DNA of 64,000 bases from AC-32 sp963715575 (lineage in GTDB: Bacteria; Actinomycetota; Thermoleophilia; Gaiellales; Gaiellaceae). Below are positions 41,399 to 50,302 of the stretch, one piece after another. The stretch spans positions 1,054,001 to 1,118,000 of the forward strand of contig OY970250.1 of the NCBI GenBank assembly GCA_963715575.1, in the 5' to 3' direction. The notes under the pieces are model-generated. The model was not told the DNA's origin. It did no database searches and was given only the letters and a program-made list of their open reading frames with translations. Numbering within the stretch: position 1 is the first letter of the stretch; every line of letters begins with the position of its first letter. A program made the translations under genes and the position numbers.

Positions 41399-42133
41399 CT
41401 AGTCAGTGCCAACCTCGAGCACGACCTTGCCACGCTTCCCGCGGCCCGCGACTCGCTCGAACGCCGCCGGGGCCTCCGTGAGCGGAAAAACCGAGTCGAC
41501 CTCCGCGCGAAGCTCACCTGCGTCCACGAGCGTTCTCAACTCCAGCAGTTGCTCGTGGTCGGGTTCGACGATGAAGTAGATCGCGCCCGGCATCTCCTCC
41601 GCGATCGTGACCACGCGCTCGCCAGTGGGGACCTCGCCGCCACGAGTGTCGAAGACCAGATCGGCCGGACCGCTCTCCACGACCGCTGCGCCGGCGTGTC
41701 GCGCAAGCTGGACGGCGATGTGCCCAACCCCGCCCGAGGCGCCCGTGACCAGTACCCGCTCGCCTCGGGCGAGCCGCCCGTGCACGAACAGTGCCTGCCA
41801 GGCGGTCAGCCCGCCTATCGGCAGAGCTGCCGCCTCGACGTGGCTCAGCCGCAAGGGCTTCGGTGCGAGCACATCGGCTGGGACGACGGCGTACTCGGCA
41901 GCCACGCCGTCGCGATCGAAAGGCGTGAGCGCGTATACCTCGTCACCGCTGCCGACGACAACGCCCGAAAGCTCGTAAGACGGAATCGCCGGCAGTCGAT
42001 CGACCGGCCACTCCAGCTCGCCACGTGTAATCGCTGCCGCATGCACCCGCACCAGCACCTCGCCCGGATCCGGCGACGGCGTCTCGATCTCCTCAACCTT
42101 CAAGCCGTCTTCGTGCAGCCGTACCGCTAGCAC
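41399..42133 (-). CDS. MDR-family quinone oxidoreductase/alcohol dehydrogenase, compact
   Basis: This 244-residue protein has the zinc-free medium-chain reductase pattern: 'LVRVHAAAITRGELEWPV', 'IPSYELSGVVVGSGDEVYAL', 'AAALPIGGLTAWQALFVHGRLARGERVLVTGASGGVGHIAVQLARHAGA'. The usual length is about 310. Here the coenzyme-domain section after 'ARHAGAAVVES' jumps directly to 'PADLVFDTRGGE', so about 50 residues, including NADPH-contacting helices, are missing without a frame break. It may be a natural compact form or have reduced activity. The GTG start follows GGGGAGCG. Confidence 0.82.
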   Translation of the reverse strand: MLAVRLHEDGLKVEEIETPSPDPGEVLVRVHAAAITRGELEWPVDRLPAIPSYELSGVVVGSGDEVYALTPFDRDGVAAEYAVVPADVLAPKPLRLSHVEAAALPIGGLTAWQALFVHGRLARGERVLVTGASGGVGHIAVQLARHAGAAVVESGPADLVFDTRGGEVPTGERVVTIAEEMPGAIYFIVEPDHEQLLELRTLVDAGELRAEVDSVFPLTEAPAAFERVAGRGKRGKVVLEVGTD

Positions 42134-42235
42134 ACCGCTCCCCTGCTGCGCGGGTTGAACTTCCTACCTCAGGAGATCTTGCCATCTACCACCTGCTCGG
42201 AGGCGTCGCGTGGCAAGGGCTACTGTCACTAGAAA

Positions 42236-42266
42236 GCAGAAGGGCCGGCTAGGCCGGCCCTTCTGC
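42236..42266 (-). terminator. Intrinsic terminator after groEL
   Basis: Perfect 13-bp arms (42236-42248 and 42254-42266) enclose CTAGG. On the minus strand the hairpin is followed by TTTCT, fitting an intrinsic terminator for the leftward groES-groEL transcript. Confidence 0.75.
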
Positions 42267-42288
42267 TGTGGATCCCAACGAGGGGGTC

Positions 42289-42315
42289 CATGGGGGAAAC
42301 CGGGTTTCCCCCATG
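42289..42315. repeat. Palindromic repeat, copy 2, downstream of groEL
   Basis: Perfect 13-base arms (CATGGGGGAAACC and its complement) around a single G. It sits 4 bases after the groEL stop and closely matches the copy at 48997-49021. Confidence 0.65.
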
Positions 42316-42319
42316 TCCC

Positions 42320-43942
<1,623 letters not shown>

Positions 43943-43965
43943 TCAGTCCTCCTTCAGCCGGGCTC

Positions 43966-44304
43966 CTAGGCGGAGGCGCCGGCCATCTCCTTCTTCTTCG
44001 AGCTCTTCGAGCCGGTGGCGGCGACCTTCGCCAGCACGTCGGACTCGCGCAGCACCAGCACCTCGTCGGCGCCGAGCTTGATCTCCGTGCCGCCGTACTT
44101 GGAGAAGATGATCTCGTCGCCGACGGCGACGTCCAGCGGCACGAGCTCGCCCTTGTCGTTGCGGGCGCCCGGGCCGACCGCGAGCACGCGGCCGCGCTGC
44201 GGCTTCTCCTTGGCCGTGTCCGGCAGGACGATGCCGCTCGCCGTCGTCTCCTCGTCCTCGAGGGCTTCGACGATCAGGCGGTCGCCCAGTGGCTGTAGAT
44301 TCAT
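43966..44304 (-). CDS. groES: Co-chaperonin GroES with a C-terminal extension
   Basis: This 112-residue protein matches GroES: 'LQPLGDRLIVEALEDEETTASGIVLPDTAKEKPQRGRVLAVGPG', then 'VGDEIIFSKYGGTEIKLGADEVLVLRESDVLAKV'. It caps the GroEL ring. GroES usually ends near this point, but here about 15 extra basic and Ala-rich residues follow (ATGSKSSKKKEMAGASA). The ATG at 44304 follows AAAAGGAGGGG. It is the first gene of the heat-shock operon. Confidence 0.97.
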   Translation of the reverse strand: MNLQPLGDRLIVEALEDEETTASGIVLPDTAKEKPQRGRVLAVGPGARNDKGELVPLDVAVGDEIIFSKYGGTEIKLGADEVLVLRESDVLAKVAATGSKSSKKKEMAGASA

Positions 44305-44342
44305 CCAGCCCCTCCTTTTGTCCTGCGACTTTGTGACACTCT

Positions 44343-44369
44343 CTGGCACTCTCCCTTGCGGAGTGCCAG
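44343..44369 (-). promoter_or_regulatory. CIRCE operator for HrcA, upstream of groES
   Basis: CTGGCACTC (44343-44351) and GAGTGCCAG (44361-44369) form a perfect 9-base inverted repeat around a 9-base spacer. This is the size and core (GCACTC-N9-GAGTGC) of the CIRCE element bound by the heat-shock repressor HrcA. It lies 38 bases before the groES ATG. hrcA itself is not in the window. Confidence 0.9.
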
Positions 44370-44445
44370 GGCAGTTTACTGCCTCGGAAGGGAGTCGTGC
44401 GGTGACAATGCTGCTACGTGCGGTCTTTGTGTCACAAACCTCGGC

Positions 44446-44880
44446 ATGAAGCGGGAGTTCTCGGCGGGCGGCGTGCTGGTGCGGCGGCTGCGCGGACGCT
44501 GGGTGTTCGCCGCGATCCGGCCGGCAGGCAAGAAGCCGGGGCTGTGGGCGCTGCCGAAGGGGCAGATCGACGCGAGCGAGGGTCCGGCGGAGACGGCGGT
44601 GCGCGAGGCGGCCGAGGAGACCGGCGCGCAGGGTCGGGTGGTCGAGAAGCTCGGCGACGTCCGCTACGTCTACACCTGGGACGGCGAGCGGATCTTCAAG
44701 GTGGTGACCTTCTACCTGCTCCGCTACTCGCGCGGGCGCCTGGGCGAGCTGCCGCCGGCGACGGCGCACGAGGTGGACGAGGTGCGCTGGCTGCCGCTCG
44801 AGGAAGGGCCGCGCCTGCTGGCCTACGGCGGCGAGCGCGAGATGGCCGCGAAGGCCGTCGAAGCCGTCAGGGCACTATGA
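44446..44880 (+). CDS. NUDIX hydrolase
   Basis: This 144-residue protein has a clean Nudix box, 'GQIDASEGPAETAVREAAEETGA', preceded by 'FSAGGVLVRRLRGRWVFAAIRPAGKKPGLWALPK'. It hydrolyses a nucleoside diphosphate linked to another group; the substrate is open (diadenosine polyphosphates or damaged nucleotides are common). It is divergent from groES, and the CIRCE element is 77 bases before its ATG, so it may share heat regulation, which is unproven. Confidence 0.92.
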   Translation: MKREFSAGGVLVRRLRGRWVFAAIRPAGKKPGLWALPKGQIDASEGPAETAVREAAEETGAQGRVVEKLGDVRYVYTWDGERIFKVVTFYLLRYSRGRLGELPPATAHEVDEVRWLPLEEGPRLLAYGGEREMAAKAVEAVRAL

Positions 44881-44893
44881 TCCCCCGCGCCTC

Positions 44894-45262
44894 GTGGCAG
44901 GAGACGACGACGCTGTGTACGCCCTGAACTTCTACTCGCCGATGGTGGCCGACCAGCTGCGCAGCGGCCGCAAGACGGCGACCATCCGGCTCGGCGACAA
45001 GTCGCGCAAGTACCGCAAGGGCATGATCGTGCAGGTGCTGGCGGGGACGCGCTTCAGCCCGCGGCAGAAGATCTTCGACGCGGTGATCGACAAGGTCGAG
45101 GTGAAGATGCTGCGCGAGCTCTCGCCGCGCGAGATCGAGCACGACAACCCGGAGATCCGGCGTCCGGAGGAGATGGCCGGCTTCCTCGGCCAGCTGTACA
45201 ACCGCGAGGTCGCCGACGACGAGCTGGTCACCGTGATCCGCTTCTCAGAGATTCGTAGCTAG
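44894..45262 (+). CDS. ASCH-domain protein
   Basis: This 122-residue protein contains 'YALNFYSPMVADQLRSGRKTATIRLGDKSRKYRKGMIVQVLAG', 'KIFDAVIDKVEVKMLRELS' and 'DDELVTVIRFSEI', the layout of ASCH (PUA-related) domains, which are proposed to bind RNA or act on modified nucleosides. It follows the NUDIX gene by 13 bases in the same direction. GTG 44894 is used; GTG 44915 (VYALNFYSP) is also possible. Its stop overlaps the convergent zinc-ribbon gene by 4 bases. Confidence 0.8.
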   Translation: MAGDDDAVYALNFYSPMVADQLRSGRKTATIRLGDKSRKYRKGMIVQVLAGTRFSPRQKIFDAVIDKVEVKMLRELSPREIEHDNPEIRRPEEMAGFLGQLYNREVADDELVTVIRFSEIRS

Positions 45263-45531
45263 CTCTTCCGGATCTTCACGCCGAACTGCTCCGGCGGGCG
45301 CAACTCGCCGCCGCAGGCCTCGCATTCGACGGCGAACGCCGAGGCGAAGCGCGCGCCGCAGCTCGGGCACTGCGAGCGGAACTCGCCACCGCACTGCGGG
45401 CACGCGGCCGGCAGCTCACCCACGTACGCCTCGAAGTACCGCTGGACGAACCCGCAGCGCAGGCAGAACGCGACCCAATCGCCGAGCGTCTTGCGCCGCT
45501 CCTCCTGCAGCCAGTTCCGAGCGCGACTCAC
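45259..45531 (-). CDS. Double zinc-ribbon protein
   Basis: This 90-residue protein has four CxxC knuckles: CLRC (23-26), CPQC, CPSC and CEAC, enough for two zinc ribbons. The N-terminus is charged ('NWLQEERRKTLGDWVAFC'). Such proteins bind nucleic acid or protein partners; I do not recognise a specific function. The GTG start is supported by TACAGT 6 bases upstream, and the gene is divergent from the pyruvate dehydrogenase operon. Confidence 0.8.
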   Translation of the reverse strand: MSRARNWLQEERRKTLGDWVAFCLRCGFVQRYFEAYVGELPAACPQCGGEFRSQCPSCGARFASAFAVECEACGGELRPPEQFGVKIRKS

Positions 45532-45537
45532 CGGCCG

Positions 45538-45563
45538 ACTGTAGCCAGACCGATCGCTAGAGT
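45538..45563. promoter_or_regulatory. Divergent leaderless promoters, zinc-ribbon gene and pdhA
   Basis: TACAGT on the minus strand (45538-45543) is 6 bases before the GTG at 45531. TAGAGT on the plus strand (45558-45563) is 8 bases before the ATG at 45572. Fourteen bases separate the boxes. Confidence 0.55.
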
Positions 45564-45571
45564 TCCGCCGG

Positions 45572-46618
45572 ATGGCGATCGCCCGATCAGCCGAGCCGGT
45601 CGGCTCGCTGCAGGAAGTCCGCGAGGCGGGCCTCGACCGCGAGGACTTGCTCGCCGTCTACCGCAACATGCTGATCACGCGCGGGATCGAGGAGCGCGGC
45701 CACATCCTCTACAAGCAGGGCAAGATCCCCGGCTCGTTCTACACGGGCCGCGGCAACGAGGCCGCGAGCGTCGGCGTCGCCACCGCGTTCGGCCCGGAGG
45801 ACGTCGGCACGCCGCTCCACCGCGACATGGGCGTCCACGTGAGCCGCGGCGTCGAGCCCTGGCGGATCTTCGCGCAGTACATGGGCCGCGCCGACGGCCC
45901 GACGCACGGCAAGGACGGCAACGTGCACATGGCCGACTCGAACCTCGGCCTGCTGGCGATGGTCAGCCACCTGCCGGCGATGCTGCCGGTCGCGGTCGGC
46001 TGCGCACTCGCCTTCCGCATCCGCGAGGAGAACCGCGTCGCGGTCGGCTGGTTCGGCGAGGGGGCCTCCGCGCGCGGCGACTGCCACGAGGCGATGAACC
46101 TCGCGGGCGTTCGCAAGCTGCCGGTCGTCTTCGTCTGCGACAACAACCAGTGGGCCTACTCGACGCCGACCTACCTCGAGTATGCGACCGAGCACGTCGC
46201 CGACCGTGCGGAGGCCTACGGCTTCGAGGGCGTGGTCGTCGACGGCAACGACGTGCTGGCCGTCTACCGCGAGGCCAAGCGCGCGATCGAGAAGGCGCGC
46301 CAGGGCGGCGGCCCGACGCTGGTCGAGTGCCTGACCCTGCGCATGGAGGGCCATGCCGTCCACGACGACGCCTTCTACGTCCCGAAGGACATGTTCGAAC
46401 GCTGGGCTGCGAACGACCCCATCGAGCGCTTCCGCAGCTGGCTGCGCGAGCATGCCGACCTGACCGACGAGCAGGAGGACGAGATCGCGGCCGGCGTCAA
46501 GAAGCTCCTGAACGACGCGCTCCAGCGCGCGGAGGAGTCTCCGCTGCCGGAGCCCTCGACGCTCACCGACGGCGTCTTCGCCACGCCCGAAGACCTCGAC
46601 ACGCCGCACCACAAGTAA
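45572..46618 (+). CDS. Pyruvate dehydrogenase-type E1 component, alpha subunit
   Basis: This 348-residue protein has the E1-alpha thiamine diphosphate features: 'RGIEERGHILYKQGKIPGSFYTGRGNEAASVGVATAF', 'HRDMGVHVSRG', 'GKDGNVHM' and the cofactor motif 'GWFGEGASARGDCHEAMNLAGVRKLPVVFVCDNNQWAYSTP'. It decarboxylates a 2-oxo acid. The E2 next door and acetyl-transferase style point to pyruvate, though branched-chain 2-oxo acids are possible. It begins the three-gene rightward operon with a leaderless-type -10. Confidence 0.9.
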   Translation: MAIARSAEPVGSLQEVREAGLDREDLLAVYRNMLITRGIEERGHILYKQGKIPGSFYTGRGNEAASVGVATAFGPEDVGTPLHRDMGVHVSRGVEPWRIFAQYMGRADGPTHGKDGNVHMADSNLGLLAMVSHLPAMLPVAVGCALAFRIREENRVAVGWFGEGASARGDCHEAMNLAGVRKLPVVFVCDNNQWAYSTPTYLEYATEHVADRAEAYGFEGVVVDGNDVLAVYREAKRAIEKARQGGGPTLVECLTLRMEGHAVHDDAFYVPKDMFERWAANDPIERFRSWLREHADLTDEQEDEIAAGVKKLLNDALQRAEESPLPEPSTLTDGVFATPEDLDTPHHK

Positions 46619-46621
46619 CCC

Positions 46622-47596
46622 ATGGCCGAGATGACCTACCTGCAGGCGATCTCGGACGGCCTCCGCCAGGAGATGCGCCGCGACAAGCGCGTGTTCGTGA
46701 TCGGCGAGGACGTCGGCGTCTACGGCGGCGCGTTCAAGGTCACGCTCGGCTTTCAGGAGGAGTTCGGCCCGTGGCGCGTGATCGACGCGCCGCTCTCCGA
46801 GACGGCGATCGTCGGCGGCTGCACCGGCGCGGCGATCATGGGCATGCGCCCGGTCGCCGAGATGCAGTTCGCCGACTTCATCTCGTGCGCCTGGGACCAC
46901 CTGGTGACGGTCGCGGCCAAGCAGCGCTGGCGCGCGGGCACGCCGGTGCCGATCACCGTGCGGCTCCCCTCCGGCGGCGGCTTCAGCGGCGGCCCCTTCC
47001 ACTCGCAGAACCCGGAGAGCTCGTTCGCTCACATTCCTGGCCTGAAGGTGATCTGCCCCGCGACGCCCGAGGACGCCAAGGGCCTGCTCGCGACCGCGAT
47101 CCAGGATCCGAACCCCTGCCTCTACTTCGAGCACAAGCACCTCTACCGCCGCCTCAAGGCCGAGGTCCCGGAGGAGCGCTACGAGACGCCGTTCGGCAAG
47201 GCCCGCGTCCACCGCGAAGGCGAGGATGTCTCCGTGATCACCTGGGGCGCGATGGTGCACACCGCCGACGAGGCCGCGCAGCAGCTCGAGGGCGAGGGCA
47301 TCTCGGTTGAGATCGTCGACCTGCGCACGCTGATCCCGTGGGACAAGCAGGCCGTGTTGGAGTCGGTGTCGAAGACCTCCAAGGTGGTCGTCTTGCACGA
47401 GGACACGCACACCGGCGGCTTCGGCGGCGAGATCGCGGCCACGATCGCGGAGGAGGCGTTCGAGGACCTCGACGCGCCGTTGAAGCGGATCGCCGCGCCC
47501 GACACGCCGGTGCCGTTCTCGCCGGTGCTCGAGAAGGCCTACCTCCCGCAGGTCGAGGACGTCGTCGCCGGGGTCAAAGAAGTGGCGGCGTACTGA
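46622..47596 (+). CDS. Pyruvate dehydrogenase-type E1 component, beta subunit
   Basis: This 324-residue protein is the transketolase-like partner: 'DKRVFVIGEDVGVYGGAFKVTLGF', 'DAPLSETAIVGGCTGAAIMGMRPVAEMQFADF', 'LPSGGGFSGGPFHSQNPESSFAHIPGLKVICPATPEDAKGLL', and the C-terminal domain 'VVVLHEDTHTGGFGGEI'. Together with E1-alpha it forms the alpha2beta2 decarboxylase. Three bases separate the genes, and the stop overlaps the E2 start (TGATG). Confidence 0.92.
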   Translation: MAEMTYLQAISDGLRQEMRRDKRVFVIGEDVGVYGGAFKVTLGFQEEFGPWRVIDAPLSETAIVGGCTGAAIMGMRPVAEMQFADFISCAWDHLVTVAAKQRWRAGTPVPITVRLPSGGGFSGGPFHSQNPESSFAHIPGLKVICPATPEDAKGLLATAIQDPNPCLYFEHKHLYRRLKAEVPEERYETPFGKARVHREGEDVSVITWGAMVHTADEAAQQLEGEGISVEIVDLRTLIPWDKQAVLESVSKTSKVVVLHEDTHTGGFGGEIAATIAEEAFEDLDAPLKRIAAPDTPVPFSPVLEKAYLPQVEDVVAGVKEVAAY

Positions 47597-48987
47597 TGGC
47601 GACCACGTCCACGATCGACGTCGTCATGCCCCAGATGGGCGTCTCGGTCTCCGAGGGGACGATCACCAAGTGGCTCAAGCAGGAGGGCGAGCCGATCGAG
47701 GCCGACGAGTCGCTGCTCGAGATCTCGACCGACAAGGTCGACACGGAAGTGCCGAGCCCCGGCTCGGGGGTCGTGCAGCAGATCCTCGTCCAGGAGGGCG
47801 AGACGGTCGAGGTCGGGACGAAGCTCGCGGTGATCGCGCCCGAGGGCGCCGAGCCCGCGCCGGCCGCGGAAGAGGCGCCGCCCGAGCCCGAGGCGGGCGC
47901 CGAGGCAGAAGCCCCGGCGCCCGAAGCCGCCCCGCCCGAGCCGGCCCCACCGGCGCCCGCCCCGGTCGCAGCCGACGGCAACGGCGGCGGCGAGAAGACG
48001 TTCGTCTCGCCGGTCGTCGCGCGGATCGCCTCCGAGCACGGCGTCGACGTCGGCCAGGTCTCCGGCACCGGCCGCGGCGGCCGTGTGACCAAGAAGGACA
48101 TCCTCGCCTTCGTCGAGTCCGGCGGCGCGCAACAGCAGGAGCAGCCGCAGCAGCAGGCAGCCCCGGCAGCACCCGAGGCGCCCCCGGCTCCAGCGCAGCC
48201 GGAGCCGCAGCCCGAGCCCGCTCCCGCCCCGCCGGGCCCGGCACCCACTGCGGCGGCGCAGCCGGAGGCCGAGCCGGGCGAGTCCTACGAGCCGATGACC
48301 GCCATGCGGCGCGGCATCGCCGAGCACATGCGCCGCTCGCTCGACACCTCGGCGCACGTGACCAGCGCGATCGAGGTCGACATGTCCCGCGTGGTCGCGA
48401 TCCGCAAGCAGCTGAAGTCCGAGTACGAGAAGAGCTACGGCGTTAACCCGACCTACCTGGCCTTCGTCGCGCGCGCGACCGTCGACACCCTGCGCGACTA
48501 CCCGTGGATCAACGGCGAGCTGCGCGGCGACCAGATCGTGACGCGCAACTACGTCAACCTCGGCTTCGCGGTCGAGCTCGCCGACGGCAAGGGCCTGATC
48601 GTGCCAGTCGTCCGCCACACCGAGGGCCTGAACCTGCTCGGCATGGCACGCGCGATCTCGGAGATCGCACAGCGCGCCCGCGACAAGAAGCTGCTCCCGG
48701 AAGACGTTCAGGGCGGCACCTTCACGATCACGAACCCCGGCGGCTACGGCACCTTCCACGGCACGCCCGTGATCAGCCAGCCGCAGGCCGCGATCCTCGG
48801 CACCTACGCCGTCGTCAAGCGGCCGTGGGTGATCCAGGACGACCGCGGCGAGGACGTGATCGCGATCCGGCCGATCATGAACCTGACCCTCACGTACGAC
48901 CACCGGCTCGTGGATGGCGCGCTCGCCGGCCGCTTCCTGCGCGACCTGCGCGAGAAGCTCGAGAGCTGGGACGAGAACGCGTACTAA
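47596..48987 (+). CDS. Dihydrolipoamide acyltransferase (E2)
   Basis: This 463-residue E2 has one lipoyl domain (about 5-80, lipoyl-Lys in 'EISTDKVDTEVPSP'), a long Pro/Ala/Glu linker, an E1/E3-binding domain (about 137-170, 'VSPVVARIASEHGVDVGQVSGTGRGGRVTKKDI'), a second Pro/Ala/Gln linker and the catalytic domain with 'LTYDHRLVDGALAGRFL' (His and Asp of HxxxDG). It accepts the acyl group from E1. E3 is not in the window. lipB and lipA downstream supply the lipoyl group. Confidence 0.95.
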   Translation: MATTSTIDVVMPQMGVSVSEGTITKWLKQEGEPIEADESLLEISTDKVDTEVPSPGSGVVQQILVQEGETVEVGTKLAVIAPEGAEPAPAAEEAPPEPEAGAEAEAPAPEAAPPEPAPPAPAPVAADGNGGGEKTFVSPVVARIASEHGVDVGQVSGTGRGGRVTKKDILAFVESGGAQQQEQPQQQAAPAAPEAPPAPAQPEPQPEPAPAPPGPAPTAAAQPEAEPGESYEPMTAMRRGIAEHMRRSLDTSAHVTSAIEVDMSRVVAIRKQLKSEYEKSYGVNPTYLAFVARATVDTLRDYPWINGELRGDQIVTRNYVNLGFAVELADGKGLIVPVVRHTEGLNLLGMARAISEIAQRARDKKLLPEDVQGGTFTITNPGGYGTFHGTPVISQPQAAILGTYAVVKRPWVIQDDRGEDVIAIRPIMNLTLTYDHRLVDGALAGRFLRDLREKLESWDENAY

Positions 48988-48996
48988 CGCCGCTTC

Positions 48997-49021
48997 ACGG
49001 GGGAAACCCGGTTTCCCCCGT
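48997..49021. repeat. Palindromic repeat, copy 3, downstream of the E2 gene
   Basis: Twelve-base arms (ACGGGGGAAACC and its complement) surround a single C, 9 bases after the E2 stop. The arms differ from copy 2 (42289-42315) in one base pair (C-G for T-A). Confidence 0.65.
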
Positions 49022-49052
49022 GTTCCCCCTCGCTAGGCACCACAAGTAGAAC

Positions 49053-49073
49053 GAGGTCGGCGAAGCCGACCTC
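49053..49073 (+). terminator. Hairpin after the pyruvate dehydrogenase operon
   Basis: Nine-base arms GAGGTCGGC and GCCGACCTC enclose GAA. There is no T-run. Together with the palindrome at 48997 it probably ends the E1-E2 transcript. The rest of the 140-base gap shows nothing clear. Confidence 0.5.
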
Positions 49074-49127
49074 TCTCGGAAGCAAGGGCCAGGCCGCATC
49101 CGCCCAGGCTGGAAAGATCAGGAGTGG

Positions 49128-49397
49128 ATGCTGGTAAAGGTCGACGCGGCCTTTGAGGCGGTGCTCGGGATCGTCCTGCTCATCTGCGCAGCGACCGGCG
49201 CGCTCGGCGTCCTGATCTGGAGAGGACGCCTCGGGTTGCGGGCGCTCGCTATGGGCAACGCCGTCTCGGCGCTCGCCGGCCTGCTGTGGCTGCTGCTCGC
49301 GGACGGCTGGTCGACGGCGGGCGCCGTGCTCGTCGCCATCACGGTCGCCGGGCTGGCCGGCCTGGCCGGCGCGCAGGCCGCTACGCTCCGGGCGTGA
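49128..49397 (+). CDS. Small membrane protein of unknown function
   Basis: This 89-residue protein has three hydrophobic segments ('AVLGIVLLICAATGALGVLIW', 'AMGNAVSALAGLLWLLLA', 'AVLVAITVAGLAGLAGA'). I do not recognise the family. AGGAG lies 8 bases before the ATG. Its TGA overlaps the lipB GTG, so it is translated together with lipB, which may only reflect gene packing. Confidence 0.65.
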   Translation: MLVKVDAAFEAVLGIVLLICAATGALGVLIWRGRLGLRALAMGNAVSALAGLLWLLLADGWSTAGAVLVAITVAGLAGLAGAQAATLRA

Positions 49398-50086
49398 GCC
49401 GCCCCGCGTACGTCTACCACCTGCGCGAGCCGGTCGGCTACCAGGAGGGCTGGGACCTGCAGCGCCGCCTCGCGGACGCCGTCTCGCGCGGCGCGATGCC
49501 CGACACCGTGCTGCTGCTCGAGCACGCGCCCGTGATCACGCTCGGCCGCCGCACCGAGCCGGGCGAGCTGCACGTGCCCGACGGCGCCGAGGTCGAGATC
49601 GCCGAGACCGACCGCGGCGGCAAATCCACCTACCACGGTCCGGGCCAGCTCGTGTGCTACCCGGTCTTCGACCTGACGCGGCACGGCCAGGACGTGAAGC
49701 GCTACTGCCGCGACCTGGAGGAGGCGCTGATCCGCACGCTCCTGCCGCTCGGCGTGGCGGCGACGCGGATCGAGGGCCTGACCGGCATCTGGGTGCACCC
49801 GCCGCCCAGGAAGATCGCCAGCATCGGGATCCACATCTCGAAGTGGGTGTCGACCCACGGTTACGCGCTCAACGTCGACCTCGACCCGGCGCCCTTCACC
49901 GACTGGATCACGGCCTGCGGGATCGAGGACGCGGCCTTCACGACGGTCGCGAGGGAGCTCGGCCGGCCGGTGGCCGTCGAAGAGGTGCGGCCGCACGCGG
50001 TCGCGGCGCTCGAAGCGGTCTTCGACCTCGAGCTCAAGCCGTTGACCCTCGAACACGTCCATGCGCCCGGGCTCCTACGGGTGTAG
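49394..50086 (+). CDS. lipB: Octanoyltransferase LipB
   Basis: This 230-residue enzyme has the LipB motifs 'DRGGKSTYHGPGQLVCYPVFDL', the Lys in 'PPRKIASIGIHISKWVSTHGYALNVDLD' and the catalytic Cys in 'ITACGI'. It moves octanoyl groups from acyl carrier protein to lipoyl domains such as that of the E2 encoded 400 bases upstream; LipA then adds sulfur. The GTG start overlaps the previous stop (GTGA). Confidence 0.95.
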   Translation: MSRPAYVYHLREPVGYQEGWDLQRRLADAVSRGAMPDTVLLLEHAPVITLGRRTEPGELHVPDGAEVEIAETDRGGKSTYHGPGQLVCYPVFDLTRHGQDVKRYCRDLEEALIRTLLPLGVAATRIEGLTGIWVHPPPRKIASIGIHISKWVSTHGYALNVDLDPAPFTDWITACGIEDAAFTTVARELGRPVAVEEVRPHAVAALEAVFDLELKPLTLEHVHAPGLLRV

Positions 50087-50089
50087 CGT
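50084..50089 (+). promoter_or_regulatory. -10 box of the 66-residue protein gene
   Basis: TAGCGT contains the lipB stop codon (TAG) and lies 6 bases before the ATG at 50096, repeating the stop-codon/-10 overlap seen at 19308, 20902, 26638 and 33099. Confidence 0.45.
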
Positions 50090-50095
50090 TACGCC

Positions 50096-50296
50096 ATGCT
50101 CAAGAAACTCCGCGCCTGGTGGAACAAGGACGAGGAAACGCTCGCCGAAGAGGAGGCCTCGCCCGACGAGACGGCCCTCGAGCGCGACATCGCGCAGGAG
50201 GACTACGAGGGGCACAAGGACGATCTCGGCGGCGGCGGCTACGCCCGCGAGCCCCAGACCGACTGGGAGCGAGACTCCGAAAAACCCCGCTATTAG
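50096..50296 (+). CDS. Small acidic protein of unknown function
   Basis: This 66-residue protein is highly charged: 'MLKKLRAWWNKDEETLAEEEASPDETALERDIAQEDYEGHKDDLGGGGYAREP'. The Trp/Lys-rich start is amphipathic, and the acidic rest is probably disordered. I do not recognise a family. Its start fits a leaderless transcript. Confidence 0.55.
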   Translation: MLKKLRAWWNKDEETLAEEEASPDETALERDIAQEDYEGHKDDLGGGGYAREPQTDWERDSEKPRY

Positions 50297-50302
50297 GCGG
50301 CG

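Noticed and set aside
44370..44410. A -35/-10 promoter for groES upstream of CIRCE (TTGTCA and TAAACT)
   Set aside because: The spacing of 24 bases is too long for a standard promoter, so it is not annotated.
47675..48244. Cys/Gly/Pro-rich minus-strand frames opposite the E2 linkers
   Set aside because: They mirror the Pro-Ala-Glu linker repeats of E2 and are not independent genes.
46607..49049. Shared GCACCACAAGTA at the E1-alpha stop and after the E2 gene (near 49037)
   Set aside because: A 12-base match in one reading context is likely chance or local duplication too short to interpret.
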